From Balanoglossus misakiensis (lineage: Eukaryota; Hemichordata), in contig CM082585.2 in the NCBI GenBank assembly GCA_040954595.2, forward strand, positions 806,001-870,000: 64,000 nucleotides of DNA, read 5' to 3'. The notes beneath the pieces were generated by a model, which saw only the letters and a list, made by a program, of their open reading frames with translations, ran no database searches and was not told the DNA's origin. Below are positions 23,776 through 36,162 of this stretch, in pieces (positions within the stretch are counted from its first letter, which is position 1; each line of letters starts with the position of its first letter). The position numbers and the translations under genes were made by a program.

Positions 23776-23973
23776 ACACTACAGTATAACTTTTAAGGCA
23801 AAGCGATAGCGAATAAACTGACCAGGGTTGGTTTTGTTGTTGGGGAGATTTTTGGCACCATTGAGACTGTTATAAGCTACCAGTGGGAGCTATGGTATAG
23901 CCGTTAACACGCAGCCCTGCCACGCAGAGCTTCTATGACTGGTTACTAACTTCTATGTCTATTTGATTCACAG

Positions 23974-24048
23974 ATGCTGCCTGAAACTGTCTGCGTTTCA
24001 ACTCGGGATTCTCTTCCTTGTCCGGGGCGAGTTTAAGACCGCTCAATG
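23974..24048 (+). CDS. Exon-like unit 1, copy A
   Basis: 75 bp between tatttgattcacag and gtaagc. In the second frame it reads CCLKLSAFQLGILFLV then GEFKTAQ with no stop, leaving two bases (TG) that combine with the first base of unit 2 to give Cys. Compared with copy B (30460-30534) there are four substitutions, three of them synonymous in this frame. The protein family is not recognised. It could equally be an exon of a non-coding RNA. Confidence 0.45.
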
Positions 24049-24286
24049 GTAAGCATGACTTGCTTTATATTTGCTTTTATCGGGTGTTGCAACCGAAACA
24101 ATAGGAAGAAATGTATGTCTACGAACTAATTTACATATTCCGGCTTTCAATACAATGCACCTGTTTTTTCCCCTTCGAATTCTGGCCTCGATTGCTTGTG
24201 ATATGATCGTGATGTCATGAATTAGATGGACAACTCACAAGTTCAAATCTTCACGTGGAGCATAAAATAAATGTGGATGCATTTCC

Positions 24287-24641
24287 TTAAAGGGACAAAG
24301 TCTCTCTCTCGCTGCCCTTTTTTCCATTAATTATATTTGATACAAGACACCGTTTGTTATTCTACATGTAGATATATAGTGAATGAACGTTCAGCCACAC
24401 ACAACTTCCGTCCCACTTGTAGACACGAGAGTAAAAATACTCGCCAAAATGAATAATCGTTCTTTACCATTTATTCATTTTGGGCGAGTTTTTACTCTCA
24501 TATCATACAAGCGGGATGGAAGTTTTGTGTGGTTGATCATTTATTCACTATATATCCAAATGTACATTGACATAAACAGTGTCTTGTATCAAACATAATT
24601 AATGGAAAAAGGACAGCGACAGAGAGACTTTGTCCCTTTAA
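24287..24641. mobile_element. Foldback MITE family A, copy 3 with known empty site
   Basis: A full-length element of 347 bp (24291-24637), with ends agggacaaagtctctctc and gagagactttgtccct, flanked by TTAA on both sides. The duplicate segment shows the uninterrupted site catttccTTAAccatatagc at 30756-30759. The insertion is therefore younger than the segmental duplication, and the target duplication is TTAA. Confidence 0.93.
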
Positions 24642-24975
24642 CCATATAGCTAAAATTACTCCCATATCAATACACAGGGAGATACTTTAACTTTGGCTGA
24701 ACGTGTGCTAGTCCAACACTATGCTTAATCAAACTGGCTAAGAGATCTGTTATTATATTAGACGCATGAAGGAAAGTAATGTTGTTTAGAGTGAAATAAA
24801 ACAATACTTTAGGCCAGAAAGAAAAATGTAAATCATGACACAAATAGGCTGGAAATTTTTTCTGACCCTATATTATACCATGTTTTGCATATTTTCACTA
24901 ATTTGTATGGCCCACATAATTCTAAAGCAAGGTTGATTGGTTACTAATTAATATTTGCATATATTTGATTCACAG

Positions 24976-25048
24976 TCTTAAACACAGCATTTCAACGTAT
25001 GCCGGAGGAGGAAGAGAATACCTAGGCCTGATCCAAGACCGCTTTCCG
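24976..25048 (+). CDS. Exon-like unit 2, copy A
   Basis: 73 bp between atatttgattcacag and gtaagcac. In phase with unit 1 it reads CLKHSISTYAGGG then REYLGLIQDRFP, ending in phase 0. It is identical to copy B (31709-31781) over all 73 bp, although the adjoining introns differ at several positions. The flanks (ggttactaa.., tttgattcacag, aagaccgct.., gtaagca.., ttgctgtata) resemble those of unit 1, so the two units are ancient paralogues. Confidence 0.45.
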
Positions 25049-26520
25049 GTAAGCACACCTTGCTGTATACATGCTCCATAGCTTGTTTGTAAATGCTACC
25101 TTTTCCCATCAAATAGTGAAGTCACCCTTTTAAAATTATGGTGGTGGCAAGCCACAACTGGTTATCATGAAGAGTTGGACACCACTAATAATCATTTTAA
25201 TATTTTCCAATTGGTAACCTTTATGTACCACTATCCTCAACAATTTCAGTCAACAACATTCATATTGCGCTGTATAGCAAGGCCAAACAAATATGACTGA
25301 TTGATAGGGATTTTTCTGAAAATGTGACAAAATCAACAAATAAACAATAATCAGTCACCAATCATGCATTATGTGTTATTCGAGGGAACCTGAGCGGGTC
25401 CCATAAACCTGCCAACCCATGCTAGCCATGACTTTACAAATGTTTCCGTCATACTATGCAGAAAATTCTGGCTGCCTTAAATAGGTTTTTCACTTTGCGC
25501 TAGGTGTCAAATCTCATTGCATTTTGGGCGGAAAGTCCATAACCAACTGTAGTAAGAGATAGAAGAAATGATATGTTTACTGTATTTCATGACTTCCTTC
25601 GGTCAAACATTTCTGTCTCGGTAGTTAGCATATTAAACTTTTTTTCACTTTTGCTATTTTTTCTGTTAAAAAGTTCAAGAATGACCCATCATCATTTTAG
25701 CTTATGAACTCCCATTTCTTTAACATGGCAAAAATCGGCCATCTTGAAATTATCGACCGTATGAGATTTTCATCACTCATTTAGGGTAGCTTAAAACGTG
25801 TTTAAAGTAGGGAGAATTGTATAGGCAAGACTTGGGCTGTAAATTTGATGAAATAGCTACATGACTATTGTTCACAAGCAGCTGACTGTACTGTAAGACT
25901 GGAAGTGTTGTGTACATATTTTACATATTCAATATTTGTAATTAGACCATGTCATGTATATCTTGGGGATTGCTCGATCACAATGTCTCTGCTGGTACAA
26001 TGTCCTTTTAACATGTTCAGTAATATGGTAGTAATTGTAAGTTTGTGTGCGGCATTTGTAAATTATTTACAATTTATAAATTATTTTTTAAGTTTCTTCA
26101 TTCTCAAATTGCTTGCCTAACGTACTGCATTAACATTTAAATTTTGGTATGATTTTGAGTAGACTTTTTGTTTCAAAATTATTTTTGACACTTTTGGGTG
26201 ATATGATTTTACATGGAAAATCTGATTTCCCTGTAATTCGGTTGACAGGATTTTCATCATATCTCTAAATCATGAAGTACATGTATCAGACTTGCATCAG
26301 GCCCCCAAAATTCTAGTCGCCTTTGGCAAGTAATATTAGCCATTGATCTGGGAAAGTTACAAAAATGTGTTGTCCAAGGACGTTGAAGGTACATGTGGTT
26401 TTTACACTTGCTGCATGTTTATAATTTGCAATAGAAATAGACACTCAGTGCCAGCCCACTATCCCGTCTCTTTATTGCTGACTTGTATGTATGTACGTAT
26501 GTACGCATTTTATCAGAATT
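25049..26520. other. Remainder of duplication copy A
   Basis: 25440-25790 is a dispersed repeat (ctggctgccttaaatagg, cttccttcggtcaaac, gttaaaaagttcaag) also at 31970-32220 and 59265-59540. A hydrophobic open frame at 25905-26120 has a counterpart at 32825-33016 with several amino-acid changes and is not convincing as a gene. Confidence 0.45.
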
Positions 26521-27740
26521 ATTAGGTCCCATTTGGTATATGTATTTATACCATGGTACCTTACGGGATCAGTTGCACCTGTATGTATGGATGTTTGTAT
26601 GTCCATCAACATCAAACATTTGGAAACTACTGGCATTTCACCTTGATATTTAATGTGCAGACAGGGCAGTAGATGGGAGTTTGTCTAAGTGAAGTTGTCA
26701 TTGCCAAAATATGCAAATTAGCTGGGAAAGTGTCAAATTCGTCAAAACTTGGGAACTCAACAACTACTGGGCAAATTGCTTTCAAAATTGATAATTGGTA
26801 TGCATGTACCTTATGGTATCCTCTCACAATTCTACATGTTGTGAGCTAATAATGTGAATTTTCTATTTTTAAGCATTTTTTTTGTCTCTTTCCACATTGT
26901 CGGTAAAAACCTACTTTTCTGGAATTGATCAGCTGACTTGTTTGAAATTTATTATGAAGCTTCATAGGTGATCTGAGTTACCAACCATAGTTTTGTTTAA
27001 ATTGTTGCCAAAAATTGCGTATTTATAATTTTGGAGCAATTTTTAGGTCCCATTTGGTTTATGTACATATATACGATTGGGACCTTATGGAATCAGTTGC
27101 ATTTGTATGTATGAGTGAATGGATGAAAACCGCTGGGCATATCACTTCCATATTTAGTGTGTAGATGCAGACGGGGCTGTAGATGGGATTTTGTTCAAAT
27201 GAAATTGTCATTGCCAAAATATTACCTGTGTAAATGTGAAATTGGTCAAAAGTCAGAAACTTGACAACCACTGGTCAGATTGGTATGTCAATGAACCCCA
27301 TACAGTCCTGTATGTTGTGAGCTAATATTATGAATTTTCTAATGTTTATTAATTTTTTTTGTCTTTTTCCACATTATTGGTAAAAAAAAATCTTCACTTC
27401 TGAAAGCGATAGTCCGACTCCTTCGAAATTTAGTATGAAGCTTCCTATGGGTGGTCCGAGTTACCATATTTTTTGTTCAGATTGTTGTAAAATAGGCATA
27501 TTTATAATTTTGAGCAATTTTGCCAATTAAGGTCAGAATGCTTTGCAATTTGGTAGGCAGATTCCCAGGGGTAACCCAAGGAAGATGTCATAAAAATGGT
27601 TAAAACTGCGTGCTTGTGTTATTGGGGATATTTTTTGCAATCTTTGTCAAAAACTGTTTTCTGTTAAACCGTTCAAACCCTTGTCAGATTGCTTTGAATT
27701 TTGGCAGGAATGTTCCTTGTAGTGATTGAAGTAAGATGGT
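26521..27740 (+). repeat. Dispersed repeats of the ggtcccatttggt family
   Basis: Units begin at 26524 and 27046 with taggtcccatttggt, then taccatggtacc or gggaccttatgg (a short inverted start), gttgcacctgtatgtatg, aacttgg/aaccgctgg, gtcattgccaaaatatg, ttagctgggaaa and tatgttgtgagctaat. Related units occur at 29140, 33388, 33882, 35893, 38885 and 40050. There is no coding. Confidence 0.7.
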
Positions 27741-27869
27741 GTACAATTATAGAGATGTTTGCATATTTGTGTTTTTGCCACTTTTGAACAAATGTGTTTT
27801 TCTTTGAAACTGCTTTTTTGATGGCTTTGAAATATGGTAGGAATATTCCTAGGGGTAACCCAATTTTTA

Positions 27870-29045
27870 GCTCACCTGAAAATCACGTGAGCTTATAGTT
27901 TAGCGATGTCTGTGTATGTGTGTGTCTGTCTGTATACCCGATATCTCAAGAACCGCTGAACCGATTTCAACCAAATTTAGTACACAGGTTCAGATATCAT
28001 ATGGCAAGAACTGAAAAGGTTTTGGTGGGTGTGGCTTTGATATTAATGAAGTTATTAAAGTTTTAATTTTTCTATTACATGGTTGTCTATGAGAGCTTTC
28101 GTTAATGCTGCATATATGACCAGTGGAAACGATAGTTTGAGGAGATCGACTGTTTGAGGGCGCTGTGAAATGAGACATTCCTGGCGATATTGCCGTGGTT
28201 CTGTCCATGCTCAGACGCTGTACCCGTCGTTACGAATAACTTCCCTACGTGAATCCACAAGGAAGCTAACGTTGTTTAGTTGCTTCATAGAGCGTAAATT
28301 GTTAATCTACAGGACCGTCAGACGAATACTCTTTTCAAATGAAGTTTGAAACCACTTACGAGTAAGTTAGTGGAGACAATATGGCGGATAGTTGGCGTGC
28401 AGCCGAATCCGCGTTATGACTATGACGTGACCCATTCATCAAGACAAACCGTAAATGATTCACGCATATTGTGGTCCTCACGCAGTCAATCTCAAAATGT
28501 CACCAGGCTTTCTATTTGTCTATTGTTCAGAGAAAAATAACATGGCGGTTGATCACACTCAACAGTAAAATCCGTTTTGTGTGTTTATAGACAGTCTGTT
28601 ATCGCCAATACTATATAGCGATTGCTAGATGGCCTACCCAATATGTGATCGAGCGAGAATGATAACATTGAATGTCTGTTCAGATCTCATTCCGTACGTC
28701 ATACGTCAACATTTCGATTTCGATTTAATCCATTCATAAAGAATTTAGAGAAAGTCGTCTTGAATTGTGACCCCGACTATCAATTAGTTTACGATGATTT
28801 TTTGGCGACGGAATACACGAGATGCCATTGCATAACTACGTCAGCTGGACTTCCAAGGTTACCATTTTGTGTGTATGGAATCTTATCACAGAGCCTACGT
28901 ACTTTGACAATATGCCATGCTATATCAATGACGCCCCAGAAAATTTGTCAAAAAATGAATTTGTCTTCTCATGGTGGTGCAATATATTTTAATGTCTATT
29001 TTGAGGTTGATTTTGGTTTTTGGCTAACATGTATATAAATGTCAG
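27870..29045 (+). repeat. Repeat starting agctcacctg..cacgtgagct
   Basis: Starts with agctcacctgaaaatcacgt gagct (an inverted start) and then a cgatatctcaagaaccgctg phrase. It ends near agcttatagcataagttgg with tgtccgtcgg. The start resembles a repeat style common in marine invertebrate genomes. Open frames inside (28346-28540, 28760-29038) are not recognisable. Confidence 0.5.
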
Positions 29046-30409
29046 CTTATAGCATAAGTTGGTGTCCGTCGGCTATGTATGTCTGTATGTGTGCCTCATA
29101 CAGAATTATGTATTTTGTGAATGGATCAGTTTCGTCTTAATGTATTGATGTATGTATGTGTATGTCCATCAACATCAAAAACTTGAAACTACTGATATTT
29201 AGTGTGTACATAGAAATTGTTATTGCGAAAAAATGCATACTGGTATTAACTGGAAAAATGTTCAAATAGTCAAAATTGAAAAACTTAATAACAGCGGATC
29301 AGATTAAGTTAAAAATTGGCGTGCATTGGTGTGCAAGTACTTTGGGAAGACCTCGTATGATTTTGTTCAGGTGGAGTCAGTATCTGGCGTTTCCTATTTT
29401 TTATGATTTTTTTGGGGAATTTTCTGCAGTTTTGTTAAAAAAAAATTTTCTCTGAAATTACATGTCCAATTGATTGGAAACTTGGTATGGAGGTTCATAG
29501 GGCTTACCTGAATCACATTTGTGCAAACGGTGGTGAAATTTGCAAAAATGCATTTTTGGGCAATATTTCCTGTTTTTGCCAAAAAATCCAATCCTGTGAA
29601 ATGTAGGTGCAATTGTTTTGATACTTTGTATTTGGGTTTCTAGGGGTGATCTCAGTCAGATATGATCAAATTGTAATGAAATTTGCATAATTGTATTTTT
29701 TGGGAATTTCTGCAGGGTTTGGCCAAATAGTCTTCGGTAATACCACAAGTCCAATTGGTTGGAAACTTTGAATGGGAATTCATATATGTGATATCAGTCA
29801 GATTTGTCTGAATTTCCTGTTGTTTGCCAAAATGTCTTCCTTATTGAAACTTGTTAAAGAGGTTCTTAGGCATGAACAGAAATCAGATTTGTTGAAATCT
29901 GGTGAAATATTCATACTTTTTGGTATATTTCTTGCCATTTTTGATCAAAGAGTTTTAGAATTCCATAGACTTATTATTTTTATGCAGTTCAGGATGGGGT
30001 ACATGACTCATAACCCCTTACAAAAATTGACAAGGCAACAATTCCACAAACATGTTTACATTTCACAATGGTGCAACACACAACCCTTACACCATATACA
30101 CTATAAACCAAAATGGTTTAAAACTGGTTTTTCTAATCTTGTTATTCTGTCAACCAATCACAGTACTGCACGTGAGCATATTCAGTTAATATCTGGTTCC
30201 TGATTGCTTTGGAAGTTAGTTAACAATTTCATAACACATGTACATGTATGTGCAACTTTGATTAAATTCTGGTTGTCAATATTTAGGTAGTTTGTTGTAA
30301 GTTTCTTTGTTTTTGGATAGCAAATCTTTTTAACCAATTGCTCAGTTTCTTTGAAAGTTACTGTTAACAAGGAGAGTTAGTACACCCAACTTAGACTTTT
30401 ACACCCAAC
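29046..30409. other. Diverged dispersed-repeat DNA, no gene recognised
   Basis: Degenerate ggtccc-family phrases (gttggaaacttt.., gtgatatcagtcaga.., ttcctgtttttgcc..). An open frame at 29772-30203 (plus) runs through repeat sequence and shows no domain. Confidence 0.4.
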
Positions 30410-30459
30410 TTAGAGCTACTATGACTGGTTACTAACTTCTATATCTATTTGATTCACAG

Positions 30460-30534
30460 ATGCTGCCTGAAATTGTCTGCATTTCAACTCGGGATTCTCT
30501 TCCTCGTCTGGGGCGAGTTTAAGACCGCTCAATG
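30460..30534 (+). CDS. Exon-like unit 1, copy B
   Basis: Counterpart of 23974-24048 with the same cacag acceptor and gtaagc donor. The open frame is preserved (CCLKLSAFQLGILFLVW..). Differences are three silent changes and one Arg-to-Trp. Confidence 0.45.
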
Positions 30535-30974
30535 GTAAGCATGACTTGCTGTATATTTGCTTTTATCGGGCGTGGCACAACCAAAACAATAGGAAACAAT
30601 GTATGTCTACGAACTAATTTACACCTTCCAGTTATCAATACTTTTTTCCTTCGAATTCTAGCCTCGATTGCCTGTGATATGATCGTGATGACATGAATTA
30701 AATGGTCAAGTTCAAATCTTCATGTGAAGCATAAATTAAATTTGGATGCATTTCCTTAACCATATAGCTAGAAATTACTCCCATACCAATACACGGGGAG
30801 ATACCGTAATTTTGGCTGAAAGTGTGCTAGTCCAACACTATGCTTCATCAAACTGGCTAAGAGATCTATTATTATATATAGACACATGAAGGAAAGTAAT
30901 GTTGTTTATAGTGAAATAAAACAATACCTTAGGCCACAAAGAAAAATATAGATCACGACACAAACAGGCTGGAG

Positions 30975-31592
30975 TTTTTTTCAAAAATGTGTGCATAAGA
31001 TCATATTGGCCCATGGTAATCAAAGCCAAAGCAGCCCAGTTCCAAATTCGAAACTCAGCTCAGTACCAGAAACTTGCTCAAAGCTACCAAATGCACAGAA
31101 AGTTTTGAGAATCTAGATGAAAAATCACCAAGCGACTAGTGCGCTTGTCTATGTTCAATGTGTCTTCCCTGGTAACAACATGTACTTCTGCCACCATGCC
31201 ATGAGATATACTGACAGCCACGTTTGAAACATTTTAGTATACTGATATTCAAAGTTTAAATGTAAAGGCTTACTTTTCTATAGTAAAATAAATGTTTTAT
31301 AATTGCCAACAATTTACATTCTTGCGCTAATCAGTTGTATGAAAAGTGAGGTGGATCAAATGTAAGTTTCATGTTCACAACAAACATTAAGAAATCATTG
31401 TACAGTGTTACGTAGATGTCAAAGTGTGTGTACACCTGTCGTTTACAGATATGATGTCAGTTTCACTTGTCACCTAACTGCCATGTTTGTGGTATACCCA
31501 TGTGGACCACTTTACTGCAGTACTGATGTAAATGTTTCAAGATCGCTGTTACAGATTTCTCTGATTCGTATTCCACGTACATTATCGCAGCA
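30975..31592. mobile_element. Insertion specific to duplication copy B
   Basis: Absent from the aligned position in copy A (about 24860). No clear inverted ends or tail are visible, and no protein is recognised. Type unknown. Confidence 0.4.
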
Positions 31593-31708
31593 CAGTCTGA
31601 CCCTATATTATACCATGTTTTGCATATTTTCACTAATTAGTATGGCCCAAATAATTCTAAAGCAAGGTTGATTGGTTACTAATTGATAAGCATATATTTG
31701 ATTCACAG

Positions 31709-31781
31709 TCTTAAACACAGCATTTCAACGTATGCCGGAGGAGGAAGAGAATACCTAGGCCTGATCCAAGACCGCTTTCCG
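31709..31781 (+). CDS. Exon-like unit 2, copy B
   Basis: Identical to 24976-25048, with the same acceptor (tttgattcacag) and donor (gtaagcac). Joined to unit 1 of copy B the frame is open throughout. Confidence 0.45.
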
Positions 31782-33870
31782 GTAAGCACAACTTGCTGTA
31801 TACATGCTCCATAGCTTGTTTGTAAAGGCTACCTTTTCCCATCAAATAGTGAAGTCGCCCTTTCAAAATTATGGTGGTGGTAAGCCACAACTGGTTATCA
31901 TGGAGAGCCCCATATAAACTTACCAGCCCACGCTAGCCATGACTTTACAAATGTTTCCGTCATACTATGCAGAAAATTCTGGCTGCCTTAAATAGGTTTT
32001 CACTTTGCGCTAGGGGGTCAAATCACATTGCATTCTGGGCGAAAAGTCTACAACCCACTGTAGTAAGAGGTGGAAGAAATGATACATTTTGTGTATTTCA
32101 TGCTTTGGTCAAACATGTCTGTCTCCGTAGTTAGCATATTAAACTCATTAAATGTTTTTCACATTTTGTTATTTTGTCTGTTATGACCCATTATCACTTT
32201 AGCTTTAGCTTAGGCTCCATTCACAAACACCTCTGGATGGGGGGGGGGGGAAATTCAATTTTTTACTGCTAATTTTCACATGCCCCCCCCCCCCTGTACA
32301 CAACCCGAAATATTTTCAAATCCCCCACCCCCTTCTGAACTGCCAAAATTTTAAAATCCCCCCCCCCATTTTCTTTCACAGAGCAAAACACATCACTTAT
32401 CTATCTTGTAAAAAAGAAAAACAGCGCTCCCATGAAAAGACTTTGAAACTGATGTTTCCCCTCATCAGTGGGTATTAAAACTGAACATGGTTTTTATTTT
32501 TTAAGTATTTGTATTCTGTGTTGGGAGACATTGTAAACCGGGAATTGAAGGGGGTGGGTGTGGGAAGGGGTGTCCCCCTCCCACGTAAGAAAATGTTGTA
32601 AAATACAGAGCTCAAAGCTGCATTTTTATGAACCCGGCAAAAGCAAATTAACTCAACTACCAGTATGTTGGGGAGGATAAATTTAACCGTCGCCGCTCAA
32701 AGTTATCATGGGGTGGGGGCAAGTCCCCTGACATGGGACACTAGATAAACCAGTTAATGATTGAAAGGTGTTGATGAAATAGCTACATGCCTATTGTTAA
32801 CAAGCAGCTGACTGTACTGAAAGAATGGAAGTGTTGTGTACCTATTTTACATATTCAATATTTGTAATTAGACCATGTCATGTATATCTTGGGGATTGCT
32901 CGATCGCAATGTCTCTGCTGGTACAATGTCCTTTTAACTTGTACAGTAATATGGTAGTGATTGTAAGTTTGTGTACGGCATTTGTAAGTTATTTTCAATT
33001 TATAATTTTTTTGTAAGTTTCTTCATTCTCAAATTGCTTGCCTAACGTACTGCTTTAAAATTTAAATTTTGGTATGATTTTGAGTAGACTTTTTGTTTCA
33101 AAATTATTTTCGACACTTGACATTTTTGGGTGATATGATTTTACATGGAAAATCTGATTTCCCTGTAATTCGGTTGACAGGATTTTCACAATATCTCTAA
33201 ATCATGAAGTACATGTATCAGAATTGCATCAGGCCCCCAAAATTCTAGTCAAGTACATGTATCAGAATTGCATCAGGCCCCCAAAATTCTAGTCACCCTT
33301 GGCAAGTAATATTAGCCATTGTTGTCCAAGGACGTTGAAGGTACAATTGGTTTTTAAACTTACTATGTAGGCATTTTATCAGAATTATTAGGTCCCATTT
33401 GGTGCAGGTATATGTATTTATACCATGGGACCTTATGGGATCAGTTGCACCTGTATATATGGATGTCTGTATGGATGTTTGTCTGTATGTCTATCAATAT
33501 CAAACACTTGGAAACCACTGGCATGTGACCTTGATATTTAGTGTGGAGATGCAGGCAGGGCATTAAGTGGGAGTTGTCAAAATGAACTTGTCATTGCCAA
33601 AATATGCAAATTAGCTGGGAAAGTGTCAAATTCGTCCAAACTCGGGAACTCGACAACTACTGAGCAAATTGCTTTCAAAATTGAAAATTGGTATTCCTGT
33701 AAGTTATGTTAACCTCACACAGTTCTATATGTTGTGAGCTAATGTGAATTTTCGATTTTTTATGTATTTTTTGTCTCTTTCCACATTATCGGTAGAAAAT
33801 CTGCTTTTCTGGAATTGATCAGCTGACTTATTTGAAATTTAGTATGAAGCTTCATAGGTGATCTGAGTTA

Positions 33871-35960
33871 TCATAGTTTTGTAAGGTCCCATTTGCTTTA
33901 CCATGGGACCTTATGATATCGGTGGATGTATGTATGTATGTCTGTATGTCCGTCCACATCACAAACTTGAAAACCGCTGGGCATATGACCTCGATATTTG
34001 GTGTGTAGATGCAGGCCAGGCTGAAGATTGGAGTTTGTTCAAATGAAGCTGTCATTGCCAAAAATATGCAAATTAGCTAGGAAAATGTGAAATTGGTCAA
34101 AACTCAAACTCAACAACCACTGGTCACATTCATTTGAAAATCAGTATGCATGTACCTTATGTCTACCTCAAACAGTCCTGTATGTTTTGAGCTAATATTA
34201 TCGATTTTTAATTTTTTATGCCAAAAATCTTTTATGCATTTTTTGTATTATTCCACATTATTGGTAAAGAAATCATCATTTCTTAAAGTTATAGGCCTCA
34301 TTCTTTGAATTTTAGTATGAAGCTTCTAATGGTTGTCTGAGTAACCAAAGTTTTGTTCAAATTTGCATATTTTAATTTTGAGCAATTTTTGCCACTTTTG
34401 GTCATTTTTTTTTCTTTAAAACTGCATGCCAGATTGATTTGGTAGGCATATTCCTAAGGGTAAACTGAGTAAGATGTTGTAAAAATGTTTTAGTATATAT
34501 TGTGTTATTGGGGAAGGGGGGGGGGGGGGTTACTCAAACATTTATAACACCCAGCAACTTTTGGTACTGGCAGGGTTTGTCCTCCAATGATTTCAACATC
34601 CTGCTAGGAATACAACCTCTCCTCAACTTTATAAATATAGGGCATGACATTGCAGGTTTTTTGAGAACACTGTTTAAAATAACCCTCATCAAGCCTGTTA
34701 ACTTATTTAGACAGACTATTATCCAGAATGAAACGAACATGGATGCAATAAAAAGATCTTGTGCAATAAACACCAAGTTGATCATAACAATTATTTGCTA
34801 AGTACAACATGTACATCACTAATAGAAGTTATGGCTATAAGCATAAACCTGTTTGTTTTGCTATCTTCACTATTCATATTATCTGACTATATTAATACAT
34901 TTGCAAGCATACTGTTTCAGACATAGCGAATTTGATAAACATCTACAAATATATTTTTACCTGTTGAAGTTATCAAAATCCAGACACTTGACAAAAGGAC
35001 ATTTTTCATCCCCTCTATAGATTGATAGTCTAACATAGCAGGCAATCACCCTAATCTCTGAAGCCTTCATAAAAAGTTGTTGGCCAGAATGAAAGCTTAG
35101 GGGGACGTAGGATTTCCTACTTTTTAGGTTATTTTTTCTATGGCCCCAAAAAGCTATGACAAAAAATTGATGACCCCCTTGGAATTTATAATTCCCCCCC
35201 CCCCCCTATCATACCCTGTCCATATTCTTATAAATGTCAATAAATGCCATACAGTCCTGTATGTTTTGTTTTGAGCTAATATTATGAATTTTCTATTTTT
35301 ATTGTTTTGTCTTTTACTGCATTATTGGTAAAGAAAAATCTTCCTTTCTGAAAGCCATAGTTTTTGTTCAAATTGCAAATTGTTGTGAAATTGGTATATT
35401 TATAATTTTGAGCAATTTTGTAATTTTTGCTCAGAATGCAGATTCCTAGGGGGGTAACCCAAGTAAGGTGTTGTAAAAGAATTGTTTAAAAAATAAAAAT
35501 ATATTTGTAGATGGTTATCAAATTCGCTGTGTCTGAAAGAGCTTGTCAGATTGCTTTGAACTTTGACAGGAATGTTCCTTGTAGTGATTTAAGTAAGATG
35601 GTGTACAATTATAGTGATTTTTGCATATTTGTGTTTTTGCCACTTTTGAACAAATGTAGTTTTGTTTAACCCCCATCTTACCCTATCCATATTCAAATAA
35701 ATATGAAAAGAAATTTCTCACAGATATTATTTACTTTGATAATACTATCATTTGTGCAACAACTAATCAATCAAACAGTCAATAATCATAAATTGGGAGT
35801 TCAAAAATATCTATAAGGGAGATTTAAAACCCCGTTAGCAACAACTGTTTGCCATGTTTTCAGTATTAATGTTTTGTGTAGCTTCTGCAGTTTTTAGGTC
35901 CCATATGGTATGTACCATGGGCCTTATGGAATCAGTTGCGTCTGTATTTATGTATGGATG
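33871..35960. other. Dispersed ggtccc-family repeats and unassigned insert
   Basis: Units begin at 33884 and 35893. A segment of about 34515-35110 is unlike the surrounding repeat, starts at a G-run and holds open frames on both strands (34502-34801 plus, 34534-34785 minus) without recognisable domains. There is a C-run at about 35196. Confidence 0.45.
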
Positions 35961-36162
35961 TACTGTATTTTCGCGAGTTAAATTTTTCGCGATATCGAGA
36001 GAGGCCACTGTTTCGCGAGTATTAATTTTCGCGTTCTCTTATTTCATTCACTGCATCGTTATCTTCAAAAACAATTTACGCGACTTTTTATTTTCACGTT
36101 ATTTTGGCTCTCGCGTATTAGGCGAAAATTAATTGCTCGCGAAAATAAAGTGTTTTACAGTA
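35961..36162. mobile_element. Short TIR element family C (cgcgaaaat-rich), copy 1
   Basis: About 200 bp, from tactgtattttcgcgag to cgaaaataaagtgttttacagta. The interior has gcgagtattaattttcgcg, tgcatcgttatcttc and ggctctcgcg. The same family lies at 54424-54622, 57234-57444, 57673-57871, 57914-58123, 61381-61427 (partial) and 63411-63605. Inverted ends begin TACTGTAAAAC, consistent with a TA target. Confidence 0.8.

Larger units (their letters stand above)
23930..26900 (+). repeat. Segmental duplication, copy A
   Basis: Collinear with 30410-33870. Shared landmarks are the exon-like units, gatgcatttcc, agctagaaattactccc-like text, gaccctatattataccatg, ctggctgccttaaatagg, ctgactgtactg, the hydrophobic frame near 25905 and catcaggcccccaaaattc. 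Copy A differs by carrying MITE A (24287-24641) and by lacking about 620 bp found in copy B at 30975-31592. Confidence 0.85.
30410..33870 (+). repeat. Segmental duplication, copy B
   Basis: Collinear with 23930-26900. It has the empty TTAA site for MITE A at 30756-30759 and an extra ~620 bp at 30975-31592 inserted between ggctgga..tttttt and ctgaccctatattat. It also has G/C homopolymer-rich sequence at 32240-32365 with no counterpart in copy A. Confidence 0.85.

Noticed and set aside
25905-33016. Duplicated hydrophobic frames (25905-26120 and 32825-33016) as a membrane protein
   Set aside because: They lie in duplicated non-coding sequence; differences include several replacements and different ends, with no coding bias.
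34502-34801. 99-codon plus frame after a G-run
   Set aside because: Overlaps a similar-length minus frame and shows no domain; treated as chance.
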